DNA of 64,000 nucleotides, from the NCBI GenBank assembly GCA_029207755.1, contig JARCOQ010000007.1, forward strand, positions 496,001 through 560,000, read 5' to 3'. Positions 1 through 12,300 of this stretch are shown here, piece after piece; position 1 is the stretch's first letter; the number at the start of each line of letters is the position of its first letter. A program made the translations under genes and the position numbers. The stretch comes from Chamaea fasciata. Taxonomy: Eukaryota; Chordata; Aves; Passeriformes; Sylviidae. The notes below the pieces were generated by a model. That model did not search any database. It saw only the letters and a list, made by a program, of their open reading frames with translations, and was not told where the DNA came from.

Positions 1-59
1 ATGAGGCAGTCAGGATGAAGGATTCTGCTTTAAAACCCTGTGGGAATGACTAAACCTAC

Positions 60-196
60 CCTCTCCACGATGAAGGCAGTGATGCCTCGGGAGGCCGGGA
101 CAGCGTTCAAGTCCGTTTTAGCGTAGACGATGAGAACATCCGCATCCGGCCCGTTGGTGATCCAGAATTTGTTCCCATTCAAAACAAAGTAGTCTC
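60..196 (-). CDS. IVD: IVD coding exon 6
   Basis: Encodes residues 180-225, from [16 protein letters not shown] to [11 protein letters not shown], the middle beta-domain that binds flavin. Donor GAGAGG|gtaggt. The following family sequence (starting GMPGF in human) is not in the window. Confidence 0.95.
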
Positions 197-3100
197 CTGG
201 AAGCCGAGAGATGAAATCTGTTAGCTCACGACAGCAACACTGGTATTCCCACTGCATTTATTCCCTCAACAGGCTTCCCAGAATCACTTAGGTTGGAAAA
301 GACCTCCAAGATCGTTGAGTCTAACCTTTGGCCCATCACCACCTTGTGAACCAGCCCAGAGCACTGACTGCACGGCCAAATGTTCTTTGAACACCTCCAG
401 GGACAGGGCCTCCAGCACCTCTGCGGGCAGCACAGGACAGGCTTTACCTTTCTTGTCTGCTTTCAGCTTCATGGACACAACATCAGAGCCAGAATTTGGC
501 TCGCTCATGGCTAAGGCTCCAATGTGCTCCCCACTGATTAGCTGGAAGACAAATATGAGCAAAAGATGAAGCAGCATTGCCTGTGTTCCCTCTTTAGCCC
601 CCCCTCCACCTGTTTTCCTGCCCTGAACCTCCACAGACTCCGCTCTCTGCAAGAACTCAAACGAGAGCTGCTGTTCCCAGTACAGCCCAAGCAAGGAGCT
701 CCCTGGTGCTGCGCTGAGGGAACAGAACCAAATGCCAGTGGGATGAGAAGGGGGACTCAGCTCTGCCTGAGCCAGACAAGCACAGCCCTGCTTGCACAAC
801 ACATGAGGAAGGTGCCAAGGAACCATGCAGGCAGCCATATGCCTGTCCCCAGCTCCTGCCTGGGCTTTCTGCCGCCCTTTTACACAAACAGGAGCTGGTG
901 AACACAAAAGGCCAACAAAGGGGTGAAAAGGGATGAGAAAGTTCTCTGCAATGTTCTCATAGCCCAGTCCCCCCACACTCACCCCACAACAGCAGATGGA
1001 CCCTCCTCCTGTGCCTGCTCACACCAGGCTCTGGCAGAGCTGTTGCTCCCACTTCACTGTTATTTCATCCTGCCCTTTTCTCCTTGCTGTATTTTTTCCT
1101 CCCTGTGTACTTTCATCCATCTTCTCCTCCTTTTGATCTCTACTTTTTTTTTTTTTTAAAAAAAAGAGCAGACTCAATGCTTAAGACATGTTCAACCAAT
1201 TCAATCCATCAGTGCATTGCTACAGAAATCCCCAAGTGCTCAAATCTAGTTAAGCACTTCAAGTGCTCTGTAAGGAGCCAAAACAAGTCAGAGCTGAAGT
1301 GACTTCACATCTCATTGAAAGGCAGAGAATGAGGCATGAAAAAACACCTGAGGAAGGAGGACAATTCGGGGCTCCACATTTGCAGGCTGCACAGTGCTTT
1401 GAGGAAGTGACACTGTACTTTGCACGTCATTTAAATCAAGTTTCTTGTGCTGATAATTTCACTGATAATGTCAGTAGCTGGGATTCAATGTGCTCATTGT
1501 TTTTACATGCATTTAAAAACTGAAATCTAATTAATGCACTTATGAGTTACAACATCAATGCCCCAAGTGATGATGGAATTTCACACGTAGTTAATTAACA
1601 GCCAAACCAAGCATTTGGGCAGTGAGGAATAGAGAATATAAAACAGGAAAGCAGTGACTTCCATTCAGAGATCTCAGAATGATTTGGGAATTTGAAAGAA
1701 TATTCTCCAGCGTCACCTCAAAGCCTCCCTTAGTAACACAGCTCCAGAGAGCTGGGCCGTGCTACCTGTAGACAAGGACGTGAGAATGTGATGAGGTCAA
1801 TCCGGATTAACAGGACAAAAACTGACAACTCGATGCTTTCCAGCATTGCCCCTCCTCCAGCTGCTTACCTTGGGCAGGTACTTGTGCTTCTGGGCCTCGT
1901 TGCCGTTGCGCACGAGCTGGTTGATGCACAGGTTGGAGTGGGCCCCGTAGCTGAGCCCCACGGACGCTGACGCACGGGAGATCTCCTCCATCACCAGCAC
2001 GTGGTCCAGGTATCCCAGGGCAGATCCCCCGTATTCCGCTGGGAAGAGAGGAAAAAGCTCATGTTACCCACCACGTGCACAAGATCCCGGGGCTGGGCTC
2101 AGTGTCCAACGAGATCCAGGACTCATTAGAATGGTTTTGGGTTTGAGTGTTGCCAGCCCTGAGCTGGGCACTTCTGGCTTTCCCCATCCTCTCTGAGTTT
2201 CAGTTTTCTCATCCTAAAGTCACAGGGATATTTTGTCTTCAGCACAATCCACAATTGACTTGTACAACATAGGTTGTATGCAGAACATGCACAAGGACGC
2301 ATCTTGAACATGCTACTGACATTGCACAATGATGACTCCTTCTTATCAACCTTAGTATTATCACAAAGATTAAATCACCAAGTTGCAACCTCCTTAAGGT
2401 GAGAACACAGGAACACAGGCAAGGTTTGTAAAATCCACGTATGTTTGCCCCTAAACAAGTGAGGAATTCTCAAACTGCTCAAAAATGTGGCACTAAGGAC
2501 TTTTCTAGGCCCACAAATGTGCAGGATGCCAGAATTTTGATGAGTGGCCGACTGAGAAGGAGAGTGATCCGTAAGTGTAATTCATCAGTGACAAGCACGT
2601 GGGTTTCAAGAGAGGATGAAGCAAGACAGAGCAGCACTGGGAGGCCAGCTAGGCATATGGAGTTGAGCCTAAAACTAATAGTAAAGACTAAAGTCACACA
2701 GCAGAACAGGGAGAGAGAAGGCAGGTAGAGAGAGAAAAGGCTTAGAAATGCATAATGGCCTTGAGGAGCCAACAGCCTACATAAATATATACGCACGTAC
2801 CTCTGAACACATTTATATACACACAAATACAGTCACCTCCCAACCTAAAAGCTTTGTTCCCCAGGTAGGAAGCTAAGAGAAGCACTACAACAGGACATGA
2901 ACCCCAAGAAGCAGCTGGGGACATAAGCTGGGAGCACTTACTCGTCATCAACGTGGAGGCTGCAAGCAAGAGCAACAAGGGTAAGAGCAAATCTCTGCAT
3001 GTGCTCAGAGTGACCAAGGCTCCAGGGGGCTGTTGTCCCAAATTCTTCAAATTAACACCACAGCCATTGGCCTCACACACTGCCTTTCCTCCCATGTCCC

Positions 3101-6100
3101 TCGTTTTGACTCCTGCCTTTTTTCTGCAGGGCCCTTTATCCTCTAAAATCTTCTCTCCCTACCACAAACCCAAGTTTAGGGGTTTGCTGTCAGTATCCTA
3201 AAAGATGGGTTTAACAATTTCTCACTTATGCCAAAACAAGAGGGTTTTTAATTAATTCCTGTATAATGGCTGGGTTTGGTGCTTTTGCCTCAAGAAAAGT
3301 AAGGTAACCGTGAGCAGCACAAATCCAGGATTGCTTTGCACTGCAAGAGGAACAGGAAAACGATCCTGACAGACACCTCCTCATATAGCACAAAGCACAA
3401 AGTGATTTCGAATGACGCTGCCCTTTCAAAGCTACTCTTTGCATGTGACATGCCTGTATTATCATTCCACTTTGCACTTTATAGAACAAATGGAAAATTA
3501 CAAACACCACAGATATCTTAGTTTTAAGAAGAAAACAAACAGCACCGTTATTCAAAATGTTCCCTTAATAGACTTGATGCACTGATGCCCAAACACATAA
3601 TTAATTGTGTACACCCTCCTAAGATTCCACACGATCTTCACACCCTAAATCCCAGTCTCCTCCAATGAAACCAACACCAATAAAGAAACACACAACTCCA
3701 CAATCCAAAATAAAGCGAAAAATCTTGGGTGTAGGAGGGTTTTAGAGGTAAACCTTTGAGGAAATCAAGAAGGACAGGACTCATGAGGGGACGGCTTATT
3801 TATAGTGTGGGAAACTGCTGTAAGCCTCAGGCACAACATCAAAGAAGAAAGAAGGTAAGAGTGAGGAAAAACAGGAGCAGCAGTAAAAGGGGAAGAGGAG
3901 AGAGAGAGAAAGCGGAAATGCGGAATCTTTCAGCGCTGAAAGCGAGGCAGAGGCATTATTCCGACGCATTGCTATTCAGCTGGATTCTGCAGAGCCTTTG
4001 CACAGCCACATCTAGAAAACAGACTTTTCCGTGGGGAAAGAAAGGCTCCATCAGCAGCTTTTCTCCACTAAGGGCTTCTCCTCATTACCCTGCCTTGGTG
4101 CATTCACCACGATCACACTCATCTGTAACACTCATCACAACACTTTTCACTAACCTGCGCAAGGCTGAATAAGATTTCCCCTGATTTTTTTCCGACTGGT
4201 TGGCTGTGGTCAGCTCCCCATTAGTTATCACAGCTTTTCAGGGCATTATTTTAGACCCTTTAACTTCTCCCGTTACAGATGGATGTTTGTTCCGGGATAC
4301 TTTTATCTCTAGCTCTCCTTCTTCAAAACTTGCTTCATATTAGAAAGGCAAAAATACATTTGAGCTACATATGTTATAACTGGAGAAACCATTTCTGAGC
4401 AGTGCTTTTAAACTGTGAAAGGCATCTTGTCTAACAAGGAAAAAGGATTCAAAGTCAGAGAAGAAGAAACACAGTTGGGAAGAGTATTTTAAAACACACA
4501 GATAGGACAAAATGGATGCCACACGACAGACAAGGCTGTTGTGAACTGGAAAGTGAGAGTTTTAGTAGTCTCTCTTTTGTTTGAGGAATCATCCATCAGA
4601 AGGTAAAAGATCGGAAGAGACTTACCAGGGGCTGTGATCCCCAGAACTCCCAGTTCTCCAAGTTTCTTCCAAAAGTCCTACAAATACAGAACAAGCAATC
4701 AGCCCAAACTGGCAGTCTGGGCCCCAGCATGACAAGTTTCCCCAGGTAATTCACTGGACACATCCATTTGTCTGGAGGTATATCACAAGAATGAGGCAAA
4801 TACAACCCTAATACCTGTTCCTCCTGCAGTGCAGCTCCACGCCTGGAAGTGAGAAACCACACAGATTCACGGACGATAGTTACGGTACACTTGGGAGGAG
4901 TTTGTGGAATTCAGTAAAAAATTCACATGCCTGAAATTTAATTCTGGAAGGACACCTCCTAAGATTTAACTCTTTTCCCACTCTAAGGAAAATGTTTGTG
5001 TAATAGTATAAACTATCCCCTACCAAAACCCTGGAAATATGAAGTGTTGGTATGAGCTGGCACTCTTCCAGTAAAACAAGAGCTGGCAACTAAAGCCAAG
5101 GAAGCCTCCTTGGGGGAGATTAAAAAAAAAAAAAAAAAAAAAAAGGGAATGTTACAGCCATGATAAAATGTAGTGGCAAAGGATGTTGTCACCAGGGAGG
5201 CCCACACGTGTCCTGATGGGGCCATCTCCCTGCTGCTCCTTTCCTCTGCTCTGTGGTGGACACATAGGTGAGCACTCCTCACGTGGTCTTGATGTCCGGC
5301 AATAATTGTCAGGGAATATCTCCAGAGACTTCAAAAAGTATCATACAATAGCTCTGGATGACATCTGGAATGCCAGGCTAAATTTACACACTTCACTTCA
5401 AAGCTGCACATACATCCCTGGAAATGTCAACATCAGAGCTCTGGGAAATCCTGGCAGATGTTTAGAGCTTTTTGAGTCTTGTGGAGCTTATAAAAACCAA
5501 TAGTCAGATCTCTCATTTCCATCAATCAAAGCACCCCGTGGCACAGAATTTGTTGGGTTTATTAGAAAGGCAAGTTTCAGCTCAACAATCCAACTCCACA
5601 TTTCAGCATTTGCACACAATATTTTCACAGCAGATCTGAGAGGAAATTCATGTCCAGGAAAGGGACTGAGCCAGGAGTATAGAAAGCACATGTTGGGGAA
5701 GGAGCCAGAACAGACAGGCAGAAATCCCATGATAAGAATCCAAACGAGACCGTTATCAATCTTTATTACGACTATTATCGCTGGGTTCTGCCCTGGCTTG
5801 CTGAAAGTTGGTAACAAATGATAAAACAGGAAATCCAAAAAAGGTTTTCTCCGTGGCTTTTAAGTTTGAAAAGTTAAGGCACATGTTCCTGTGGTGTGGC
5901 TTGGGATTGTCTGGACTAATGCAGAGATCAAAGCCCAGAGAGGCTTGCAGAACCACACATGAAATACTTGCCCGCATGCCTTTGAATTCGTTTTCCTGGT
6001 CAATCTGTTGGGCCTTTGGAGCCAAGTGCTCTTGGCAGAACTTTGTCATGGTCTGTCTAAGCTGGGAAAAGAGGGGAGGAAAAACACATCCGTTACATCT

Positions 6101-8843
6101 CAGCAATACAGTGTTGTCTTCTTCCCCTGGATCCTGACAGCATTCCCACACCAGGCCACTCCAGCATCCCAAACCCTGAAGCACAAGACCAGAAGGAAAT
6201 CCACGGTTCAGGTTACTGGCTGAAATGCCACATAAAAGGGTCTTTTAAAATTTCTTTAGTCTTTTAAAAAAGAGCTGATGTACTTTAGTCCCTCTCAGTA
6301 CTTAACTTTAATTGTACCCTGACATGAGAGAATGTTCTTGAACTCCTGCCTGCACTGGGGTTTCAGGAATATTTTTGGGCAGGGAACTTTGGAAGCTGAT
6401 GAACTGAGTTTATAATGTGCTAACCCCATCCAGTAGCTGCTTACAGCATCATTTAATTATGTACAGATGCCTATAATAAGCAGGGATACTAATTAAAACG
6501 TGTTTGTGTGTCAAGCTGGAACTACATTATCCACCTTACTACCTTCTACAGTGGGGTAATTTGATAGAGCCAGGAACGTTCATTGATCCAAGTGTTAAAA
6601 ACCCAAAATATTTTTCTAAATTTTAAACTCTGAACACTTACATAAATGTATGCCACAGAAGTCTATATGCATACTAACAAAATATATACAGTATCTTAAA
6701 TATTTTTTATCAGGAAGATTTAAAAACCTGGTCTGGATCTTATGGTAGAGTTTAATAATCCTTTTTTTTTTTTTTTCAAAAGCCATCAAATATATTTCCA
6801 CTGTGACAAAGCTGATTGCATTACACTTCAGCAAAGAGCTTAAAATAAATTAAAACAAGCTTAAAATCATAATTTAAAAAAAATCTTTATCAATTAGAGA
6901 CTGAGAATGGACTCAGGGAGCCCTGATACCCTAAGCCAGTTTATAACAGTTATATTGCTTTTAATTCACAGTTTCACTATTACTGAAAATTATTTCTGAT
7001 CTTTTTTTTTAGCTTTTCCACCAGACAGACAGGAACAAGAGGAGTATTTTACACCTTCTTTTACATCTGCTGCATATAGAAGTACAAAGAAACATCAGTT
7101 CGAGCTGATAAGGCCATAAACATGAACACAAACGTGGCAAGGAACAATTCTGTAGCAAGAAAGAAGAACAAGTAAGTTTATTTTGCACATCCATATGCTT
7201 GCACCATCAGAATTATCTGGAAAATGAGGCTGTGGCTCCAGTGTTTCACTGGCAGGAGCCTGTGTGGAGCAGCCCCGGAAAGACACTGCCCTTCACTCCA
7301 AGCCCTGGGGCAGAAGGGAACACATCTGGAATGGCCAGCACGTGGCTGCTGTTGCACACAGAAGAACACAGCAAAGCTAAGGATCACAGAATCACAGAAC
7401 ATTCCAAGCTGGAAGGGACCCATAAGGATCACCACTCTGTTGGAAATGATCTAACTTTCCCAACTAATTTTCATTAGCTGTTTTAATTAACTATAAGCAT
7501 GCCCACTTATAGTCAGCCCTAGTTTTCTTTTTCACAAACACTTATTGATACTTTGATCGTTAAATCACCGAAACCTTAAGTTTGCTAAAACTAATCCTAA
7601 GAAGCTCCAATAAACAAAGCCCGAGGGAGCTGAAGACTGGACACCTGGGATCTTAAATTTATGGCCCTTCAAAGATGTGTTGGAGTAACCAGAAGACACA
7701 GAGGAAATTAAAACCTAGAAAGCTGGAAACTCAATCTGAGAAAAAATGATAAAAGGACAAAATAAAATGGGCCAGATTAGCACAAAGAGTGAGAAATCAA
7801 TAACCAATAGAGGACAGAATACTAATTAATAAAGGGAATGAAAATGGAGTTTAGAACCAAAAAACATTCATTTCTTTGTTTGCTAAAAACGTGTAAGTGA
7901 AAAAGTTTCGTGTCTTGGCTTGGTGCAGAGGCTGGAACTTTGTCAGTCACGCAGACACCTCCTGGTCAAGAATAATGTCTTACTCACTAACACTAAAGAC
8001 AGTGTTAGAGTCTTATTTTCGGTAACAAGTCCAACTCCCTGCCCTGCACAGGAAATCCCAACAATCTCAACCTGTGCCTCAGAGCGTTGCCCAAATGCTC
8101 CTTGAGCTCTGGCAGACTTGGGGCTGTGACCATTCCCTGGGGAGCTGTTCCAGTGCCCGATCCCCCACTGGAGGAAGAGCCTTTTCCCAGTCTCCAGCCT
8201 AAACCTCCCCATACCCAGCTTTTGCCCTTCCCTGGGTTCCTGTCACTGGTCACCAGAACACGGATGTGTTGCCCCTTGCAGGAAAGCCGTAACCTGCAAT
8301 GAGTCCTAAGAATCATCCTCAATCTTTAAGCGCTCCACCGGGCAGAACAAGCTTGTAGAGCCGCAACGCTTCCTCCGGGGGGACGGACACGACCGCACCA
8401 AAGCGTTCCCTTGATGATCGCGTTTCTGAGGGCTGTCGCCGATCCGACAGGCCCGACGGGCGCAGGGCCCGTTGGCTCCAGCGGTGCGGGTTCCGGGCCG
8501 GTCACTCCGGGGCCGCCGCGCCCCCTCCGCAGGCGCGGCGATTGGGCGGCCGGCCCCGGCCGCGGCCAATCGGCGCCCGCCCGCGCCGGCCGCGGCCAAT
8601 CGGCGCCCGCCCGCGCCGGCCGCGGCCAATCGGCGCCCGCCCGCGCCGCCGCACCCCCGCGCTCGGCTCGGCACGGCCCGGCTCGGCGCTGCCCGCCCCG
8701 CCCGGCCGTACCTGGCGCTGCTCGGCGCTCAGCCCGTTCACCGTGTCGTCCACCGCCAGCCCCGCGCCGCCGCGCCGCGGCACCGCCAGCGCCCGCCAGC
8801 GCCGCGCCCCGCCCGCCGCACGCCCCAGCGCCGCCGCCGCCAT
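60..8843 (-). CDS. IVD: IVD, isovaleryl-CoA dehydrogenase (5' part, exons 1-6)
   Basis: Mitochondrial matrix flavoenzyme of the acyl-CoA dehydrogenase family; it oxidises isovaleryl-CoA to 3-methylcrotonyl-CoA in leucine breakdown and passes electrons to ETF. Coding exons on the minus strand: 8843-8712, 6061-5972, 4677-4626, 2038-1869, 541-448 and 196-60, giving 225 residues. Residues 1 to about 28 are Arg/Ala-rich without acidic residues, as in a matrix transit peptide. The peptides [35 protein letters not shown] and [19 protein letters not shown] are diagnostic of IVD rather than other dehydrogenases. The family signature [10 protein letters not shown] lies at residues 159-168. Human IVD has about 426 residues, so roughly the C-terminal half, with the catalytic glutamate, lies beyond base 1. 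The intron 2 donor is GC. All exon phases agree. Confidence 0.97.
448..541 (-). CDS. IVD: IVD coding exon 5 (acyl-CoA dehydrogenase signature)
   Basis: Encodes residues 149-179 ([10 protein letters not shown] to LKADKK). [13 protein letters not shown] fits the first acyl-CoA dehydrogenase signature, whose residues contact FAD and substrate. Acceptor cttccag, donor AAAG|gtaaag, phase 1. Confidence 0.97.
1869..2038 (-). CDS. IVD: IVD coding exon 4
   Basis: Encodes residues 92-148, including [30 protein letters not shown] and the end HKYLPK. This is the N-terminal alpha-helical domain of the acyl-CoA dehydrogenase fold. Acceptor ttcccag, donor AAG|gtaagc. Confidence 0.97.
2039..4625. other. IVD: IVD intron 3
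   Basis: About 2.6 kb between exons 3 and 4. I see no exon, repeat family or RNA gene in it. Confidence 0.6.
4626..4677 (-). CDS. IVD: IVD coding exon 3
   Basis: Encodes residues 75-91 ([17 protein letters not shown]) plus one base of the next codon. Acceptor ttgtag, donor CCTG|gtaagt, phase 1. Confidence 0.95.
5122..5144. repeat. A23 homopolymer
   Basis: Uninterrupted run of 23 A in IVD intron 2. Confidence 0.95.
5972..6061 (-). CDS. IVD: IVD coding exon 2, with GC donor
   Basis: Encodes residues 45-74 (LRQTMTKFC to NEFKGMR). The acceptor is a good polypyrimidine tract ending cccag. The 3' end is CGG|gcaagt: the exact family boundary is followed by GC, not GT. The remaining five donor bases fit a GC-AG intron. 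Confidence 0.94.
7381..7450 (-). mobile_element. Short CR1 3' terminus
   Basis: The plus strand reads atcacagaatcacagaacat then tccaagctggaagggaccca, the reverse complement of the CR1 3' end with two tandem octamer-like terminal units. Only about 70 bp remain. Confidence 0.85.
8020..8315 (-). mobile_element. CR1 LINE fragment, 3' end, antisense to the window
   Basis: The minus strand gives CR1 3' blocks: ctcattgcaggtta, gactgggaaaaggctcttcc, ctccccagggaatggtcaca, gccagagctcaaggagcatt. It lies in IVD intron 1, ending about 100 bp from the CpG island and in the transcript's sense direction. Confidence 0.88.
8561..8650. repeat. Three tandem 30-bp units, each with a CCAAT box
   Basis: Units 8561-8590, 8591-8620 and 8621-8650 are identical except for one base near the end of the third. 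Each carries cgcggccaatcggcgcccgc, so CCAAT recurs at 8566, 8596 and 8626 with exact 30-bp spacing. An inverted copy (ATTGG) sits just left, near 8540. The block is in IVD intron 1, 60-150 bp past exon 1. CCAAT plus flanking GC suits NF-Y binding. Confidence 0.85.
8712..8843 (-). CDS. IVD: IVD coding exon 1 (transit peptide)
   Basis: Encodes residues 1-44, from [12 protein letters not shown] to NGLSAEQRQ. The start is the ATG in a GCCATGG context inside a CpG island. The donor is CAG|gtacgg, phase 0. The end ([14 protein letters not shown]) corresponds to the VDDAINGLSEEQRQ stretch of the human enzyme as I recall it. Confidence 0.95.
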
Positions 8844-8947
8844 GGCCGTCACCGCCGCAGGCCCGCGCGCAGGCGCGGCCCCGCCCCGGAGCGCCGCGCC
8901 CCGCCCCGCCCGCCCCCGAGAGCCGGGACCCGCGTCCCTGCAGCGCC

Positions 8948-8953
8948 TTTAAT
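8948..8953 (-). terminator. Possible KNSTRN polyadenylation signal (ATTAAA)
   Basis: The minus strand reads ATTAAA about 220 nt after the KNSTRN stop. No AATAAA is seen between the stop and the IVD start. If used, the KNSTRN mRNA would end about 100 bp before the IVD start codon, inside the IVD CpG island. Confidence 0.4.
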
Positions 8954-9173
8954 GAACCGGAGCCGCGAACACCAGAGACCGGAACGGAGCGGCCAGCGCC
9001 CGGCGCGAGGGGAACCGGCCAGCGCTGCTGCCTCGGGCCCACGACCGCCCCTACCCCGCCGGGGAGCCGCCACCAGCTGGGCGTTCGCGACACCAAACGC
9101 AGGACAAGGCTTGACAAACGGGGACCACTGAACTAGGGGTGAAAAAGCAGAAATCCCAGTCCGTCCTCGTGCC

Positions 9174-9305
9174 TCACATTGCCAGGAGCTCCCCCAGCGC
9201 TTCAAGCGTGGCTGTGCATTCCTTAATTTGAACTTGGAAATAGGACTGCTTCTCCAGGGCACGCTGGTTTTCCTCTTGCACTGATTTCCACTTGGCCATC
9301 GCTGT
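9174..9305 (-). CDS. KNSTRN: KNSTRN coding exon 8 (terminal)
   Basis: Encodes residues 198-240, ending CTATLEALGELLAM then TGA; compare the human end LTTALKEMEQLLEM. Acceptor tctccacag. A second AG four bases on would break the frame. Confidence 0.93.
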   Translation of the reverse strand, partial: TAMAKWKSVQEENQRALEKQSYFQVQIKECTATLEALGELLAM

Positions 9306-12300
9306 CTGTGGAGAAGTCAGTGCACACACCACGTTTTACTAACACCACAGTAAGGAACAGAAAAGCCAAGTCCCAAAGCATCTGAGCTCTTCCTCCTAAA
9401 CTAAGATAAGTCTGGGATTTCTTTTACCTTGGTTGCTTGCGGAAAATGTAAATTTATCTATGACCACAATTTAGGAAGTCTCCCATAACAGTTATATTTT
9501 AGCTCTTGGGCTTCTTATCAAGCATTGCAGAACTGTAATTTAATGACTATTTTGGTCTGTATAGGGGTAATTATTGAGGCCACTTGTGCTTGCACACTGC
9601 TCAGTTCCCCGGAGGTTGCCCAGGGTCACTGCTCTGCAACAACAGTGTCCAATTTAAATCAAATGCTCTGACTGCCAGAATAACAACCTGGCTGGCGGAT
9701 CCCTCCATTTAAAAGGGGAGTAACAGTTCCCTTAACAAGCGTCTTTACATTAAAAGAGAAATACTGCAGGTTTTCATCTGGTTCCCGTGGGGAAAGGAGG
9801 ATTGTGAGGAGTAAAATAACCTCCCTGAGGGCCTGGGTCTCACTGCCTGGTTAAGTCAGTCTTACCTCAAGCATCTCCTCCTCCTTTGCAACTGTGTGAC
9901 AAAATAGCATCAACTCTTCTGTGACCTTCTTAGTTAGCGTCTGAAGAGTCAAAAGGAAAAATTTTTTTAATATGATGCAAACAAATGTGAATCTCAGCTG
10001 TTTCAGCATCAGGAGAGATGGGTAGGGGCACACAGACCCCTCAAAGGCCACTTCAGGCTTTCCTTACTGTTGTCTTTTCCCGACAAGCACGCATCTCTTC
10101 TTCCTCCTCTATGTTGCTACCTGTAAGTAATTCAGGAGGTGCTTTAGTGAACCTCTAATATACACGTTACTCCGAGAACAAATGGCTTATCAAAGTAACT
10201 TTCTACAGCAAGAAATAATAAGTTTGTTTATTCAGGCCTACTACAGGAAGCAGCGCTTTCTCTTAAGCCAGAAAAAACTCCCCAGACCGCCCAAACCCTG
10301 GAATTCCAGCAGTATTCCCTAAAAAAGGAAGCACAGCCCAAATTTCTCATGAATAGTCACAAGAGAAGAAAAAAAAAACATTTTGGAGAAGGAGTACCAG
10401 GATGTAAGCAAAGTGCAAATTCCTTACCAGGACTGATGTTTCTGCTTTCTAAAATCATCATGCAAGTCTCCTGAATTTTCTTGAGCTTCTCAACTTCATG
10501 GACCAGCCTCTCGTTCTCCTTCTTTAACTCCCTTAACTTAATAGTGCCCTGCCATTAACACAGGTTGTGAGTGAGGCAAGTTTCCAAGGAGATTTTCCTC
10601 GTAGTAATACTGACAATAACAACAAGTGCTGCACTTGGCACCAAGGATCAGACCTTGCCTTCTGTCCCTATCACCACAGCAAATTCGGCTGCTGCAGGTC
10701 CTTGCTCCTGCTTCTTGACAGGATTAAGACATTTATTACATCCACACATCAGAGCAATTACTACAAAGATTTGATCATGGAAGAATTCCTTTTAGGCAAC
10801 TCTAGCTTTTCTTGTGCTCCCTCCCATTTATATAAATAACGCCTGCACTGAGGAGCATATAAACATTGTGAGGAAAAGGGTGTCATGTCTTTAAGCCACA
10901 GCGTTATTCCCTACACAATCCAGATATTACCAGGCAATTGGATAAGCTGATCAACCTCCCAAGTTGAATGCAATTCTCCAAGAGGATCAATAAGCATGTG
11001 GATTAGGGTGATCTGGCTGATAGTGTCAGAAGCTTTGGGAACATTTCATAGGAGGTCTCAGAGGCTCTTAAGAAAATCAAGCTGTGAGATAAGAGGAATG
11101 ATCATCCCACAGACTGAGAACTGGAAAATCAAGTGAGATTTTACAGCTGTACATTACCAGGAGGGCCTGCTCTACATGACAGAAGTAGTACTAGGAATAT
11201 CCTGGAGTTATCTCTGAGAGCCAGGGAATAATGAAGTGCCAATTCTGGATCTAAACCTTCTGATTCCACAAAAACAGATCTGTTTGAAACAGAAGTCCTA
11301 GAACAGTCCCAGCTCTCTCAGCCTTTCCTCCAGTCCCTTAACCATCTCTGTGGCCCTTTCTTGGACTCTGTCCAGTGCATCCATATCTGTTTTGTACCAG
11401 GAGCCCAGAACAAGACAAAATATTCCCATCTGGCTTCCCCAGAGCCTAGCAGATGGGGAAAACAACTTGCAGAAGAATACAAAGACATTCTGATGAAGAC
11501 AAGAAATCAAGCAAGACAATCCTTAACGTGACCCTGTGTGGATCAGAAGATGGAAATTACTCAACGGCTTATTTATTTTTCTCCCCTAGCCTTACCTCTC
11601 CTCTTGCTAGTTGTTGTTTGAGTGTTTCCACCAACTGGTTCTTATTCTTCAGCTCTGCTTCTAGTTGGTGTCTGCTGAGAGGGCTGTGGAATTAAAGAGC
11701 AAAGACTCAGGGGCAAAAAAAAAGGTGTAGCACACCTCCTAATTTCACAGATATGCCCCTTTTTAAGTGTTTGCTTTTGTTTCTGACCAAGATATTTAAC
11801 AAGCAAGCTTGGCAGAAAGCTGCACACAAGTGAGAGCTCATCAGGACCCTCCACAGGGGAACACCACAGTGCCAGGACAACTGCCAGAGGTGGGAGGGAC
11901 GTACCGTCTTGCCACTGTCTTCTTGGAAACCGGTTCCGCTCTCCTGTCAGACTTGGGCAACCTTGAAAGAGAGATAAAATACAATTACCAGAGGACTGCT
12001 CTGTTCTTGCAGGTCGCCAAGCCTATTAGTTAGACAAAATGTGCAAAATGAGCCATCTTTAGGACATCTGCCCAATAAATCCATCAATATTTTGCTTTGA
12101 TTTACCCTTGGCTTGCAGCCTTGAAGACACTGTCCACTGGAACGCTTGAGGGAAAGTTAAGATTGGGAACCCTGCTGAACTCTGGCTCTGATGTTTTGCT
12201 GCCACATTTTCTCTTCGAAGGGAAAGCCATTTGCAATTCTGCAAGAAAAAGACAACTGTGAAAACACCACGGCCCAGAAGTAACCCCCTTTAAGGTCTCT

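Larger units (their letters stand above)
6062..8711. other. IVD: IVD intron 1
   Basis: Holds two CR1 3' ends (7381-7450, 8020-8315), the CCAAT triplet and otherwise AT-rich unique sequence. No further exon seen. Confidence 0.65.
8430..9070. promoter_or_regulatory. IVD: CpG island, IVD promoter
   Basis: Dense CpG and GC-box-like GGGCGG/CCGCCC runs surround the IVD start codon at 8843. Long open frames on both strands here come from the lack of AT-rich stop codons. It includes the CCAAT triplet at 8561-8650 and lies against the KNSTRN 3' end. Confidence 0.8.

Noticed and set aside
8326..9136. Several 200-260-codon Arg/Ala/Pro-rich open frames on both strands
   Set aside because: CpG-island artefacts around IVD exon 1; only the 8712-8843 minus segment has homology.
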